From the IMG/VR virus record IMGVR_UViG_3300042470_000519, positions 1 to 28,675 of that record: DNA of 28,675 nucleotides, one strand, 5' to 3'. The position numbers and the translations under genes are program-made. Position 1 is the first letter of the stretch, and each line of letters starts with the position of its first letter. This DNA comes from a virus. This document shows, in pieces, positions 13,758 through 20,785 of the stretch. The notes below the pieces were generated by a model. The model saw only the letters and a program-made list of their open reading frames with translations, was not told the DNA's origin and did no database searches.

Positions 13758-13963
13758 ATCTTCTCCTTCCATTCGGCCGGGACTTTCGGCAGCGGTGCCC
13801 AGCCAACCCACCACTCGGACTTGCCGTCATACAAGCCGTAGACGGCAACGCCGCCCCTGCCCAACAGTTGCACCTTGGTGGACAGGGGACAGGTGTCCAT
13901 CGTCCGCCAGAAGTACGTCTGGTCTACCGCTGCAACGCGGTCTGACGTCAGCCTGACTGTCAC
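13754..13963 (-). CDS. Small hypothetical protein, GTG start
   Basis: 69 residues starting at GTG 13963 (GTGA overlap with the previous stop). It has LSTKVQLLGRGGVAVYGLYD and a Trp-rich stretch SEWWVGWAPLP, resembling the DUF551-like small phage proteins that are found beside ead/ea genes. This match is weak. It overlaps both neighbours by 4 bases. Confidence 0.6.
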   Translation of the reverse strand: MTVRLTSDRVAAVDQTYFWRTMDTCPLSTKVQLLGRGGVAVYGLYDGKSEWWVGWAPLPKVPAEWKEKM

Positions 13964-14157
13964 TCCAGTGACTCCATCGCCTGCATCGCGACCTGTCGGC
14001 AGTACACGATAGCCTCCTCTGCATCGGCGCCGTGCTTCTGGACAGATCGCAGGCGCTGGTCGATGTCTTGCAGTGCAGCGTACAGGCGACCCGCTGCCAC
14101 CATCAGCAACAGGTCGTTCTCTTCCTCGGGTAGCTCAAGCTCGATCTGGACTTTCAT
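13960..14157 (-). CDS. Small acidic helical protein
   Basis: 65 residues from ATG 14157, overlapping the previous stop as ATGA. A longer frame to 14256 would lie inside the upstream gene. The sequence MKVQIELELPEEENDLLLMV is followed by helices with DIDQRLRSVQKHG. No known motif. The small size and tight packing are the main support. Confidence 0.65.
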   Translation of the reverse strand: MKVQIELELPEEENDLLLMVAAGRLYAALQDIDQRLRSVQKHGADAEEAIVYCRQVAMQAMESLE

Positions 14158-14390
14158 TTGGTTCCTCTTGCGCGGATGGCGGCCGCACATCGACGCGCCT
14201 CCATATCTTCGCGGTTGTTGTCGCCCATGTATCTGGATTCGCACGACTTGGCACACGCCTCGCGCTCCTCCAACGCGGCGAACTCGGCGACCGCATCGGC
14301 GAATCGCTTTAGCTCGGGCCAGTCATCGATCAACAGACGGTCGGCGATGCCGGCCTTCTGCGCGAGTTGCGCGAGGTGGTGCAGCGTCAT
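14154..14390 (-). CDS. Small phage protein, AALEEREACAK type
   Basis: 78 residues. EFAALEEREACAKSCESRY, followed by AAAIRARGTK, is a very common small phage module whose Cys residues may bind metal; the function is not known. Its C-terminal tail and junction resemble those of the gene at 13542. Overlaps both neighbours by 4 bases. Confidence 0.7.
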   Translation of the reverse strand: MTLHHLAQLAQKAGIADRLLIDDWPELKRFADAVAEFAALEEREACAKSCESRYMGDNNREDMEARRCAAAIRARGTK

Positions 14391-14773
14391 ACCCAGGTTC
14401 TCGGGTCGTAGACGGGTCTTTTTGTGCGCGGGTCGAAGCCGTGAGGCACCCTTGTGTATGGGTCGATGTCCCAGTTCATCTTGTCGTTGAGGCTCGACAC
14501 GACATCTTTGAGAAGATGGTCACTGCCCCGTAGGGTAGCTACAAGATGCTCGCTCATCAGGTATTGGTACTCGCGGGTGCCGCCCTTGTATTGGCGGCGC
14601 AGAAGTACTTCCATTTCACCTTCGCGAAGACCTCTTCGCTTCTGCTCGCGAAGGCGCTCGACTTCAGCGTGAAGCCGCCGAAGCTCATCGGCTGCGGGCG
14701 TGAACAGATGGTCTGGGTCGTGCAACTCATCCAGCGCGTCGGCCAGTTCAAGTGCATTGCGTTGTGCTGTCAT
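14387..14773 (-). CDS. Hypothetical phage protein with N-terminal coiled coil
   Basis: 128 residues from ATG 14773, overlapping the helicase stop as ATGA, with AAGGAG upstream. The first half is helical (DELRRLHAEVERLREQKRR, with heptad spacing), as in many small phage proteins. The second half is polar, with NDKMNWDIDPYTRVP and repeated DPRT. It may be a helicase accessory protein because of its position, but this is only inference. Confidence 0.65.
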   Translation of the reverse strand: MTAQRNALELADALDELHDPDHLFTPAADELRRLHAEVERLREQKRRGLREGEMEVLLRRQYKGGTREYQYLMSEHLVATLRGSDHLLKDVVSSLNDKMNWDIDPYTRVPHGFDPRTKRPVYDPRTWV

Positions 14774-15723
14774 GCTGACTCCTTTACCCACAGCCGAGGG
14801 CGGGCGTTACTCGACTCGTGGAATTGCAAACTGTTCTCGTCAAACCACAGAGGGATCGCGCCCTCCCATGAGCCGTGCCTCTGCTTGTCCACGAACAGGA
14901 AGAAGTCGGGCTTCTCGTCACCGTCCTCGGGCTTCTTCGGCGTCTTGAACACGGTCACGAAGTTGTCGGTCTGGTCCACGATGGCGCCGGTCCCCTTGGC
15001 GTCCTGCTTACCCGGGCGGCTGCGCTCATCCTCGCGCTTGCGTGAGTGATGGACGAGGTGGATGTGGATGTTCAGATCCTTGGCTGCGGTACACAGGCGG
15101 GCGATGAACTTCTTCTGGCCGTTGTAGTCGTCCTCGTCAGCGACCACCTTCATCAGGCTATCGATCACGAAGTGCGTGACCCCGAGTTGTTCGGCGCAGT
15201 AGTAGATGACCCCGAGCACACGCTCCGGTGAGGTCTCTCCCTGCTGGTCGTACAACCAGAGCTTGTCCACCAGGCTGTCCAGGAACAGATCGATGTACTT
15301 GGTCGTCGGGCGGATGGTTGCGATGGCCTGGGACGCAAGGCGGCGCAGCGTCTTCTTCGGCTTCATCTCGAAGCTGGCAACGCACACCTTCTCGCCCTGG
15401 TCCATGAGCGCCAGCGCACAGTAGCCGGTGACCATCGACTTCATGTGGCCGTTGAAGCCGGCCCAGATCGTGACCTCGCCCCGGCGCAGGCGGAACTTCT
15501 CCTCGGTGCGGGGCCACGGCAGGGCGCTCCCCTCCATGTCCGCGTCACCGTGGAACTCATTGTGCAAGTCCTCGCGGAAATCGGTCGGACCCTTGATGAG
15601 CCCCAGGTCTTCCTCGCGGGCCTGCATGTAGCCCTCGAAGTCGACAGACTGTTCCTTGACCCGCGACTTCCTGAACTCGTCCAGGCTGAGCGCGGTCTTC
15701 TCGATGCTGCTAAGTGTTCCCAT
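14770..15723 (-). CDS. DnaB-like replicative helicase (RecA fold)
   Basis: 317 residues. The Walker A motif is GFNGHMKS at residues 89-96, of the GxxGxxKS form. SFEMKPKKTLRRLASQ matches the DnaB motif after strand 2, Walker B is THFVIDSLMK (D188), and HLVHHSRK carries the sensor histidines. The long N-terminal domain of DnaB is missing, as is usual for phage helicases of the RepA/DnaB C-terminal type. It unwinds DNA in front of the phage fork. It overlaps the primase fragment gene by 14 bases, a typical phage pair. Confidence 0.85.
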   Translation of the reverse strand: MGTLSSIEKTALSLDEFRKSRVKEQSVDFEGYMQAREEDLGLIKGPTDFREDLHNEFHGDADMEGSALPWPRTEEKFRLRRGEVTIWAGFNGHMKSMVTGYCALALMDQGEKVCVASFEMKPKKTLRRLASQAIATIRPTTKYIDLFLDSLVDKLWLYDQQGETSPERVLGVIYYCAEQLGVTHFVIDSLMKVVADEDDYNGQKKFIARLCTAAKDLNIHIHLVHHSRKREDERSRPGKQDAKGTGAIVDQTDNFVTVFKTPKKPEDGDEKPDFFLFVDKQRHGSWEGAIPLWFDENSLQFHESSNARPRLWVKESA

Positions 15724-16144
15724 TCGATGCTCCCATTGCTGCGTCGATGCGCTGCCAAGCGGACTCCAGCCGCTGCATGTCGGACTCTGACAACTTGCGC
15801 CCCCTGGACAGATCGCGGGCGGCGATCATGACCACTGTTGCCTCGAAGGCAATTACCCGAAGCAGGTCGCTGGCGTAGAACTTGACCCGCTCCGGCCCGC
15901 GCTTCTGCGTGTAGTCGTCGCGCTGCCGCTCCGGGAACAGGTCCGTCATGTCCATGCCGATTGCGTCGAGCACGGACTGCACACTGCACCCGCCGAAGCA
16001 GTGCAGCAGGATGCGACCGTCGTCGGTCTCACGCACCGCCAGGGACGGCGAACGGTCGTCGTGCGCTGGGCAGCAGGCGGTGTAGGAACCGTGCCGGCCC
16101 TTGACCTTGGAGAGTCGCGAGAGGATAGCGTCTATGCGGCTCAT
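15710..16144 (-). CDS. CHC2 zinc-finger primase-like protein
   Basis: 144 residues. ACCPAHDDRSPSLAVRE followed by LLHCFGGCSVQSVL gives the CHC2 zinc site (C24 or C25, H28, C49, C53) found at the N terminus of DnaG-type primases and phage primase-helicases. The TOPRIM catalytic domain is not present here or in the neighbours, so the protein by itself is probably a template-recognition subunit. It may work with the helicase and host primase. Confidence 0.85.
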   Translation of the reverse strand: MSRIDAILSRLSKVKGRHGSYTACCPAHDDRSPSLAVRETDDGRILLHCFGGCSVQSVLDAIGMDMTDLFPERQRDDYTQKRGPERVKFYASDLLRVIAFEATVVMIAARDLSRGRKLSESDMQRLESAWQRIDAAMGASNGNT

Positions 16145-16812
16145 GCCCAGGGCTCCTTCCCGACCTCGGACCAGAACCCATCACCCTGTGCGGACTGGTC
16201 CTCCCAGCGGCGCTGGTTGATGTAGGTCGACGCCATCGGGACGTACTGACCACCGTCCTTCAGCCAGTCTCGGGTCTGTGCCTTTGCCGTGACGGCAGCG
16301 ATGATCTTGGCGCGGAGCTCCTCGTCCGGCGCCAGCTTGAGCCAGGACGCAATGGCTGTGGACTTGGCATCCTTCTTCGGATAGACCGACCAGAACTCAG
16401 CGAACCCGAACTCCCCCTCGGGGGGTTGGGGGGGGTTCTTGGTTCTTGGTTTCTGGTTCTTGGTTGGCAATGGGGAGTCAGTAGGGGGGCTATCCCCTCC
16501 CTTTGCCCACCGCTTTGCCGCCCCCATTGCCCCCCCTTTGCGCATGGCACGGAAGCGGTCGATCTCGGCATCGCACCGGTCGTTCGTGTAGCCGGCATCG
16601 GTGAGGTCGAAGAACTCAGACAGCACGGCCTGCACTTCGGTGACGTAGTCACGCATGCAGATCAGTCTGGCGCAGGCGGCAGGGTCTGCCGGCAGAGGTC
16701 CCTCCTGCGTGTAGTAGGCGTCGAGCAGACGCCTGTACGCAAGGTCCTCGTAGAGGCTCAGGTGGCGTGTCTTCGCGAGGTAGTCGCGAAGGTAGAAAGG
16801 GTAGTAGTACAT
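16141..16812 (-). CDS. DUF1376 replication-initiation-like protein
   Basis: 223 residues, first gene of the leftward operon, with the ribosome site GAAGGAG. The N-terminal domain (YPFYLRDYLAKTRHLSLYED, LAYRRLLDAYY) is DUF1376, common in prophage replication genes such as ydaU. A low-complexity Pro/Lys linker (16400-16510) leads to a C-terminal domain with FAEFWSVYPKKDAKSTAIA, typical of phage O-like initiators. It probably binds the origin and recruits the helicase encoded downstream. Confidence 0.85.
   Translation of the reverse strand: MYYYPFYLRDYLAKTRHLSLYEDLAYRRLLDAYYTQEGPLPADPAACARLICMRDYVTEVQAVLSEFFDLTDAGYTNDRCDAEIDRFRAMRKGGAMGAAKRWAKGGDSPPTDSPLPTKNQKPRTKNPPQPPEGEFGFAEFWSVYPKKDAKSTAIASWLKLAPDEELRAKIIAAVTAKAQTRDWLKDGGQYVPMASTYINQRRWEDQSAQGDGFWSEVGKEPWA
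16420..16479. repeat. G-runs and TTCTTGGT repeats in linker of DUF1376 gene
   Basis: On the + strand there are six G (16420-16425), TT, then eight G (16428-16435), followed by three or four near-copies of GGTTCTTGGT. On the coding strand this writes the linker PTKNQKPRTKNPPQPP. The eight-base run is a likely slippage site, and the G-runs could form a quadruplex. Confidence 0.75.
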
Positions 16813-16930
16813 GCGCTCCTTCGTTCCCGCTCCCTGGTGAACCCCGAAGGGGCCGGGAAGGGGCTATGAAGGGAGCGAAGTTCACCCCTTGTCGGCGGTG
16901 GGAGCTACCCACCACCTATCCCGGCAGGAT

Positions 16931-17003
16931 CAAGTGTCCTTGTGAACTTGAGGATGCGCAAGATGGGTGTTGTGATTTGACAACATTTGTGGCAACTTGT
17001 TGT
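16931..17003. promoter_or_regulatory. Left operator region and repressor promoter
   Basis: Between the divergent DUF1376 and repressor genes lie CAAG-TGTC-CTTG (16931-16942) and ACAACA-N12-TGTTGT (16980-17003). They share the half-sites ACTTG/CAAGT and ACAAC with the right operator region at 17744-17810. A perfect -35 box TTGACA sits at 16977-16982, but the -10 region after it is poor, so the repressor promoter may need activation. I could not assign a convincing leftward promoter. Confidence 0.55.
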
Positions 17004-17036
17004 GGTGTCGATTTTCTTCACGGGAGGTGTCAAGCT

Positions 17037-17696
17037 ATGCCCAAGTCCACGCTTGGAGCTCGCATCCGGCAGGTACTGGCAGAGCGTCACATGAGTCAGG
17101 CGGAACTTGCTCGTCTGGTCGGCGTCAAGCAGCAAACCATCAGCTACATCTGCACACACGAGGGAGGCGCTGGTTCATCGCGGTACGCGGTTCGCATTGC
17201 GGAGATCCTGGGCGTGAACCCTGGATGGCTGCAAAGCGGTCGCGGCGGGAAGCACGACCCACTGGTGAGAATCGAGCTTGAGGGAGTAGAGCTTTCGGTA
17301 TCGAGGGTGCCACTGCTGAGTGCAGCAGATGTCCCTGGCTACCTGGGAGAGGACCAAGGGATAGACACTCGGAGGCAACTCATGACAGACAGTGAGATAG
17401 GCGAACGCTCATTCGCCATTGAGATCGAAGGCGAGAGCATGCGCCCCATGTTCAAGCCAGGGGACAGGGTGGTCATCAACCCGGACCAAGCAGTCGAGCC
17501 AGGAGACTTTGTCTGTGCGCTGGTGGCCGAAAGCACGATCACGTTTCGCAAGTACCGGTCGAGGGGAACAGATGCGAACGGCAGGGTTCTGTTCGATCTG
17601 GTGCCGCTCAACGACGACTGGCCGACGATCCGATCCGAGTCTGGCGCGGAGGTGATCGGCGTAATGACGGAGCACCGGACGTACCGCAATCGGTAA
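17037..17696 (+). CDS. CI-like S24 repressor
   Basis: 219 residues from ATG 17037 behind GGGAGGT. The N-terminal helix-turn-helix is SQAELARLVGVKQQTISYI (about residues 21-40). The C-terminal LexA/S24 domain has catalytic Ser134 in EGESMRPMF and Lys172 in TFRKYR. It would keep the lytic genes off by binding the operators on both sides. The hinge has VPLLSAADVPGYL where many relatives have an Ala-Gly or Cys-Gly cleavage pair, and I see no such pair there, so self-cleavage is uncertain. No cro-like gene lies beside it. Confidence 0.93.
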   Translation: MPKSTLGARIRQVLAERHMSQAELARLVGVKQQTISYICTHEGGAGSSRYAVRIAEILGVNPGWLQSGRGGKHDPLVRIELEGVELSVSRVPLLSAADVPGYLGEDQGIDTRRQLMTDSEIGERSFAIEIEGESMRPMFKPGDRVVINPDQAVEPGDFVCALVAESTITFRKYRSRGTDANGRVLFDLVPLNDDWPTIRSESGAEVIGVMTEHRTYRNR

Positions 17697-17716
17697 CCTT
17701 GTAGAGCACACCAACA

Positions 17717-17742
17717 AGCCCCGCTGGTCGGGGCTTTATTTT
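17717..17742 (+). terminator. Rho-independent terminator of the repressor gene
   Basis: Stem AGCCCCG/CGGGGCT, loop CTGGT, then TTATTTT. It ends 20 to 45 bases after the repressor stop and separates repressor transcription from the rightward promoter just downstream. Confidence 0.9.
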
Positions 17743-17743
17743 C

Positions 17744-17823
17744 AACAAGTTACAACAATCTCTTGTTTTTGTGGCATACAAACCACAAGTCCACTTGTTT
17801 TTCTACTTGTCACGACATACACT
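17744..17823 (+). promoter_or_regulatory. Rightward promoter with overlapping operators
   Basis: The -35 box TTGTTT (17795-17800) and -10 box TACACT (17818-17823) are 17 bases apart. A perfect palindrome ACAAGT-CC-ACTTGT (17785-17798) covers the -35 box, AACAAG-N12-CTTGTT lies upstream (17744-17767) and a further ACTTGT half-site lies in the spacer (17805-17810). Binding of the repressor here would shut off the recombination and integrase operon. Confidence 0.75.
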
Positions 17824-17831
17824 GACAGCAA

Positions 17832-17850
17832 GCCACTCACATCGAGTGGC
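17832..17850 (+). repeat. Leader hairpin before the recombination operon
   Basis: Perfect stem GCCACTC/GAGTGGC with loop ACATC, placed just after the predicted transcript start and 10 bases before the ribosome site GAGAGGAG. No T tract follows. It could act as an antitermination or translation-control element. Confidence 0.6.
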
Positions 17851-17867
17851 CTTGAGAGGAGAACAAG

Positions 17868-18428
17868 GTGGCCGAAGAGAGCGCGTACCTGCGGTTCGCT
17901 TCCATCAACGTCAATGACAAGACGGAGAAGAAGCAGAACCTGACCTACCTGTCGTGGGCCTGGGCGGTGGACCAACTGCTGCGCGTGGACCCGCATGCGA
18001 CCTGGGCCTACGACGAGCCCAAGATCTACGGCAACGGCACTATGATGGTCTTCTGCTCCGTCATCGCTTGCGGCAAGTCGATGACCGCGCAACTCCCGGT
18101 CATGGATCACCGCAACAAGCCGATCCCCGATCCGGATGCGTTTCAGATCAACACCGCCATGCAGCGATGCCTCGCCAAAGCCATCGCACTGCACGGCCTG
18201 GGCCTCTACATCTACGCTGGGGAAGACCTTCCATACGAGGAGCCGACGCCGAAGTTCGATCCGAAGCTGACCGTAGAACAGATTCAGGCCGCGAGGGAGA
18301 GGCTGGCGGACTGCGAGACGGTAGCCGAGCTCCGCAAGGTGTTTGCCGGCATGTCTGAGGCCGAGAAGGCGGTCACCAAGGAGTTCGCGCATGCCCTGTC
18401 TAGGTCGATGGAAGCGAGGGGCGCATGA
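17868..18428 (+). CDS. DUF1071 (Sak3-type) single-strand annealing protein
   Basis: 186 residues, GTG start at 17868 with GAGAGGAG upstream. YLRFASINVNDKTEKKQNLT, then YLSWAWAVDQLL, are hallmarks of DUF1071, a phage family that I recall as the Sak3 class of single-strand annealing proteins. INTAMQRCLAKAIALHGLGL, followed by YIYAGEDLP, is the second conserved block. The C-terminal helical part is variable. It anneals complementary DNA strands in phage recombination, and the exonuclease encoded just downstream fits as its partner. Confidence 0.85.
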   Translation: MAEESAYLRFASINVNDKTEKKQNLTYLSWAWAVDQLLRVDPHATWAYDEPKIYGNGTMMVFCSVIACGKSMTAQLPVMDHRNKPIPDPDAFQINTAMQRCLAKAIALHGLGLYIYAGEDLPYEEPTPKFDPKLTVEQIQAARERLADCETVAELRKVFAGMSEAEKAVTKEFAHALSRSMEARGA

Positions 18429-19030
18429 ACCCGCACCAGCGTACCGATGCGTGGTTCAAGGAGCGCGAGGGCAAGCTCACCGCCTCCAACTTCGGTCAGG
18501 CCGCTGGACTTGCACCAGGGTCGCGTCAACAGCTTTGGCGCCGGCTCATGGGCCTGGAGACATTCGAGGGCAACGACGCCACCCGCTGGGGTGAAGAGCA
18601 CGAGCCTGTTGCCATCGCCGCCTACGAGCTCTGTGAGGAAATCAAGGTCGACCTGTCCGGCTTCATCGTACACCCCGAGCACGACTGGCTCGGCGGGTCA
18701 CCCGACTTCCTAATCGGGCTGGAGGGCGGCGGCGAGATCAAGTGCCCCTACTCCAAGGAGATCCCGGCAGAGATCCCGCCGTACTACATGGCGCAGGCGC
18801 AGGGGCTCATGGAGATCACGAACCGGGAGTGGTGGGACTTCGTCTACTGGACCCCGGAGCAGATGACCATCAGGCGCATCGCCCGTTCCCGCGAATACTG
18901 GAACTGGCTTCACATTCGATTGGCCGACTTCTGGTGCTGGGCGGTTGCCCAGGTCGAGCCACCCCGAGAGAAGAAGCAGCAACCCCCGACCGCAATCAAG
19001 ATCATTTCCGAGACCAACTTCAAGTTCTGA
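18425..19030 (+). CDS. YqaJ-family (lambda exonuclease-like) recombinase nuclease
   Basis: 201 residues. RTDAWFKEREGKLTASNFGQ begins the domain; RWGEEHEPVAIAAY carries E60, GGSPDFLIG carries D94, and GGEIKCPY carries E104 and K106, so the PD-(D/E)xK core is complete. The enzyme would chew one strand from DNA ends to make substrate for the annealing protein encoded upstream, with which it overlaps by 4 bases. Length is normal for phage YqaJ proteins. Confidence 0.92.
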   Translation: MNPHQRTDAWFKEREGKLTASNFGQAAGLAPGSRQQLWRRLMGLETFEGNDATRWGEEHEPVAIAAYELCEEIKVDLSGFIVHPEHDWLGGSPDFLIGLEGGGEIKCPYSKEIPAEIPPYYMAQAQGLMEITNREWWDFVYWTPEQMTIRRIARSREYWNWLHIRLADFWCWAVAQVEPPREKKQQPPTAIKIISETNFKF

Positions 19031-19039
19031 AGGAAGCAC

Positions 19040-19357
19040 ATGGCATACGACAACACCAACAGCGGCCTTCTGGCCAAGAACGACAAGCAGGGCAACGATT
19101 CCAGGCCGGACTACCGGGGCAGCATCAACATCGAGGGCCAGGAATACTGGCTGTCCGCCTGGGTCAAGACCGGCCGCGAAGGCTCCAAGCTCGAAGGACA
19201 GAAGTATTTCAGTCTGTCCGCGCAGCCCAAGGAAGAGCAGCCGCAGCGTCGGGCTCCAGCACCACAGCGCCAACAGCCGCAGCAGCGCCAACAGCCGCAG
19301 CGCCAGCAGCGCACGGGCAGCAGCTTCGACGACATGGACGACGACATCCCGTTCTGA
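19040..19357 (+). CDS. SSB-like protein with DDDIPF tail
   Basis: 105 residues from ATG 19040, behind GGAAG. NSGLLAKNDKQGNDSRPDYR opens a compact strand-rich domain containing YWLSAWVKTGREG and YFSLSAQPK (about residues 36-63), followed by a Gln/Pro linker with repeats of QRQQPQ and the acidic end DDMDDDIPF. That end matches the tip of bacterial SSB, which recruits replication and repair partners. The domain itself is shorter than an OB-fold SSB and resembles small phage proteins of unknown name. Likely a single-strand DNA binding or adaptor protein in the recombination set. Confidence 0.7.
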   Translation: MAYDNTNSGLLAKNDKQGNDSRPDYRGSINIEGQEYWLSAWVKTGREGSKLEGQKYFSLSAQPKEEQPQRRAPAPQRQQPQQRQQPQRQQRTGSSFDDMDDDIPF

Positions 19358-19368
19358 TGGAGTGAGCC

Positions 19369-19704
19369 GTGAGCATCGTTGACCTCGCCAAACAGAACAG
19401 GGGCCTCTTTCCTCGCGACTTCCTGGACTGGTTGCCAGACAACCTGCACGTCTGGGAAGCCTTCGTGATGGAGGCGGTCGACGTCTACCGGCGCGGCTAT
19501 CGGCACTACTCGGCCCGCACCATCATCCACTTCCTTCGTCACCACTCGAACGTCCGCGAGTTCGGCGGTGACGGCTGGAAGATCAACAACAACCACAGCC
19601 CGTATCTGGCGCGTCTGTTCGATCTGCGCTACCCCGAGATGCCGGGTCTGTGGGCACACCGCGAGACGCCGAAGGCGAAGCGCGAAGAGGAAGTAGCAGC
19701 ATGA
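19369..19704 (+). CDS. Hypothetical phage protein, GTG start
   Basis: 111 residues from GTG 19369, with GGAGTGA upstream. It contains PRDFLDWLPDNLHVWEAFV and a middle RGYRHYSARTIIHFLRHHS that looks like a helix-turn-helix, plus INNNHSPYLARLFDL. Proteins of this type occur in phage recombination operons. DNA binding is plausible but unproven. The end overlaps the Tad2-like gene by 4 bases. Confidence 0.65.
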   Translation: MSIVDLAKQNRGLFPRDFLDWLPDNLHVWEAFVMEAVDVYRRGYRHYSARTIIHFLRHHSNVREFGGDGWKINNNHSPYLARLFDLRYPEMPGLWAHRETPKAKREEEVAA

Positions 19705-19952
19705 GTTTCTACAACGCAGCGACCGGAGAGTCTGACTTCGGTATCGCGCTCGATGCCCTGCTGGGCGGGCGCATGGTGTCCCGCAAGGGCTGGAACGGCA
19801 AGGGCATGTGGCTCGCGCTCCAGGTCCCCGACGAGCACAGCAAAATGACCCTGCCGTACATCTACATGCGTACCTCGCATGGCGATCTGGTGCCCTGGGT
19901 TGCGTCGCAAACCGACATCCTCGCCCGTGACTGGGTCGAGGTGTTTAAGTGA
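19701..19952 (+). CDS. tad2: Tad2 family (DUF2829), anti-Thoeris protein
   Basis: 83 residues from ATG 19701. The family blocks are clear: FGIALDALLGGRMVSRKGWN, then GKGMWLAL, LPYIYMRTSHGD and LVPWVASQTDILARDWVEV. Tad2 proteins bind and hold the cyclic ADP-ribose isomer signal made by Thoeris defence systems, which prevents killing of the infected cell. Length is typical. It is embedded in the recombination operon and overlaps both neighbours. DUF2829 has many members and not all have been tested, so the signal bound by this one is unknown. Confidence 0.88.
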   Translation: MSFYNAATGESDFGIALDALLGGRMVSRKGWNGKGMWLALQVPDEHSKMTLPYIYMRTSHGDLVPWVASQTDILARDWVEVFK

Positions 19953-20248
19953 GCCCAGACATGAACCTGCACGACCTAGGCTACACGCATCTGCGCGAGA
20001 TCAACGGGCAAGTGTGCGGCCTGCACAAATTTGCGTACACCACTGGCCTGATGGTCGATCTTCACGAGCTCGGCTACGAGCTGCGGTACTGCTTCGAGAA
20101 GCAGGAGGATGCCGCCGCCGCGCTGGCGAAATGGGACGGTCGCGGACACCCGGACGGCCCGTGGATCAAGTGCAAGGGTCGCCTCAATGGCGTAGGCGTT
20201 GACCTACTCAATCCAGCATTGCAGATCGAAGAGCCGGCGCTCATCTGA
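19949..20248 (+). CDS. Hypothetical phage protein, GTG start
   Basis: 99 residues from GTG 19949 (GTGA overlap with the preceding stop); an ATG at 19961 is an alternative. MNLHDLGYTHLREINGQVC and VDLHELGYELRYCFEKQED are two similar blocks, each with LHxLGY, hinting at an internal repeat. C-terminal GPWIKCKGRLNGVGVDLLNP. No family recognised. It follows the Tad2-like gene directly and may share its early, defence-related role. Confidence 0.65.
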   Translation: MSPDMNLHDLGYTHLREINGQVCGLHKFAYTTGLMVDLHELGYELRYCFEKQEDAAAALAKWDGRGHPDGPWIKCKGRLNGVGVDLLNPALQIEEPALI

Positions 20249-20288
20249 AATCCATCTGAACAGATCCCCCAACCAACAGGAGAAACCT

Positions 20289-20474
20289 GTGAATCCTCAA
20301 GAAGTGACCCTGACCCTCCCGGTCGAAACCATCAACGCCTGCCTTGCGGCCCTGGTGAAGTTCCCCTACGAGGCCGCACAGCCTCACATCGATCTGTTGC
20401 GCACCCGCGCCTCAGAAGCCCTGGCAGCGGCCAAGCCCGCCCCTTCCCCTGCCCCTGCCGACCCCCAGGTCTGA
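20289..20474 (+). CDS. Small hypothetical protein, GTG start
   Basis: 61 residues from GTG 20289, behind AGGAGAAACC. VTLTLPVETINACLAALVKF, then EAAQPHIDLLRT, make a small strand-helix-helix pattern common in phage proteins; the end is Ala/Pro rich. Unknown role. The 122 bases that follow hold no gene and no clear terminator. Confidence 0.65.
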   Translation: MNPQEVTLTLPVETINACLAALVKFPYEAAQPHIDLLRTRASEALAAAKPAPSPAPADPQV

Positions 20475-20596
20475 TCTCGGCTTGATCGGCTGGCCCTGCG
20501 TCGTTACTAGCGGGGAAGGCCCTCGTTCATAGGGCGGCACCAGCAGCCGGAATATCGTAACCGGCAACCCATCCATCATCAGAAAAGGAAACCACC

Positions 20597-20785
20597 ATGC
20601 AACAGCGTATCTATGTCGTCACCGAGAAGTCCTCTGGCACCAGCCGCCTCATCGAAGCCGGCCTGCCGGCCCAGGCCCTGCGCCACGTCGCCAACGATCT
20701 GTTCGACGTGAAGCCAGCCAACACCTACGACGTCGCCAAGCTGATCGGCTCCGGCGCCCAGATCGAGAAGACCAAGGAGGACTGA
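20597..20785 (+). CDS. Small phage protein
   Basis: 62 residues from ATG 20597, with AAAAGGAAA upstream. RIYVVTEKSSGTSRLIEAGL followed by ALRHVANDLFDV matches a small protein type seen in many temperate phages, where a strand-helix pattern modifies host processes in unknown ways. It directly precedes the MazG-like gene with no gap. Confidence 0.65.
   Translation: MQQRIYVVTEKSSGTSRLIEAGLPAQALRHVANDLFDVKPANTYDVAKLIGSGAQIEKTKED

Noticed and set aside
12684-13841. 385-codon frame on the + strand
   Set aside because: Lies opposite several well-packed genes of the leftward operon with ribosome sites; typical shadow frame in G+C-rich DNA.
17832-17850. boxB-type antitermination hairpin
   Set aside because: Stem length and loop ACATC do not match the purine-rich loops of known boxB sites, and no boxA or N-like protein was seen.
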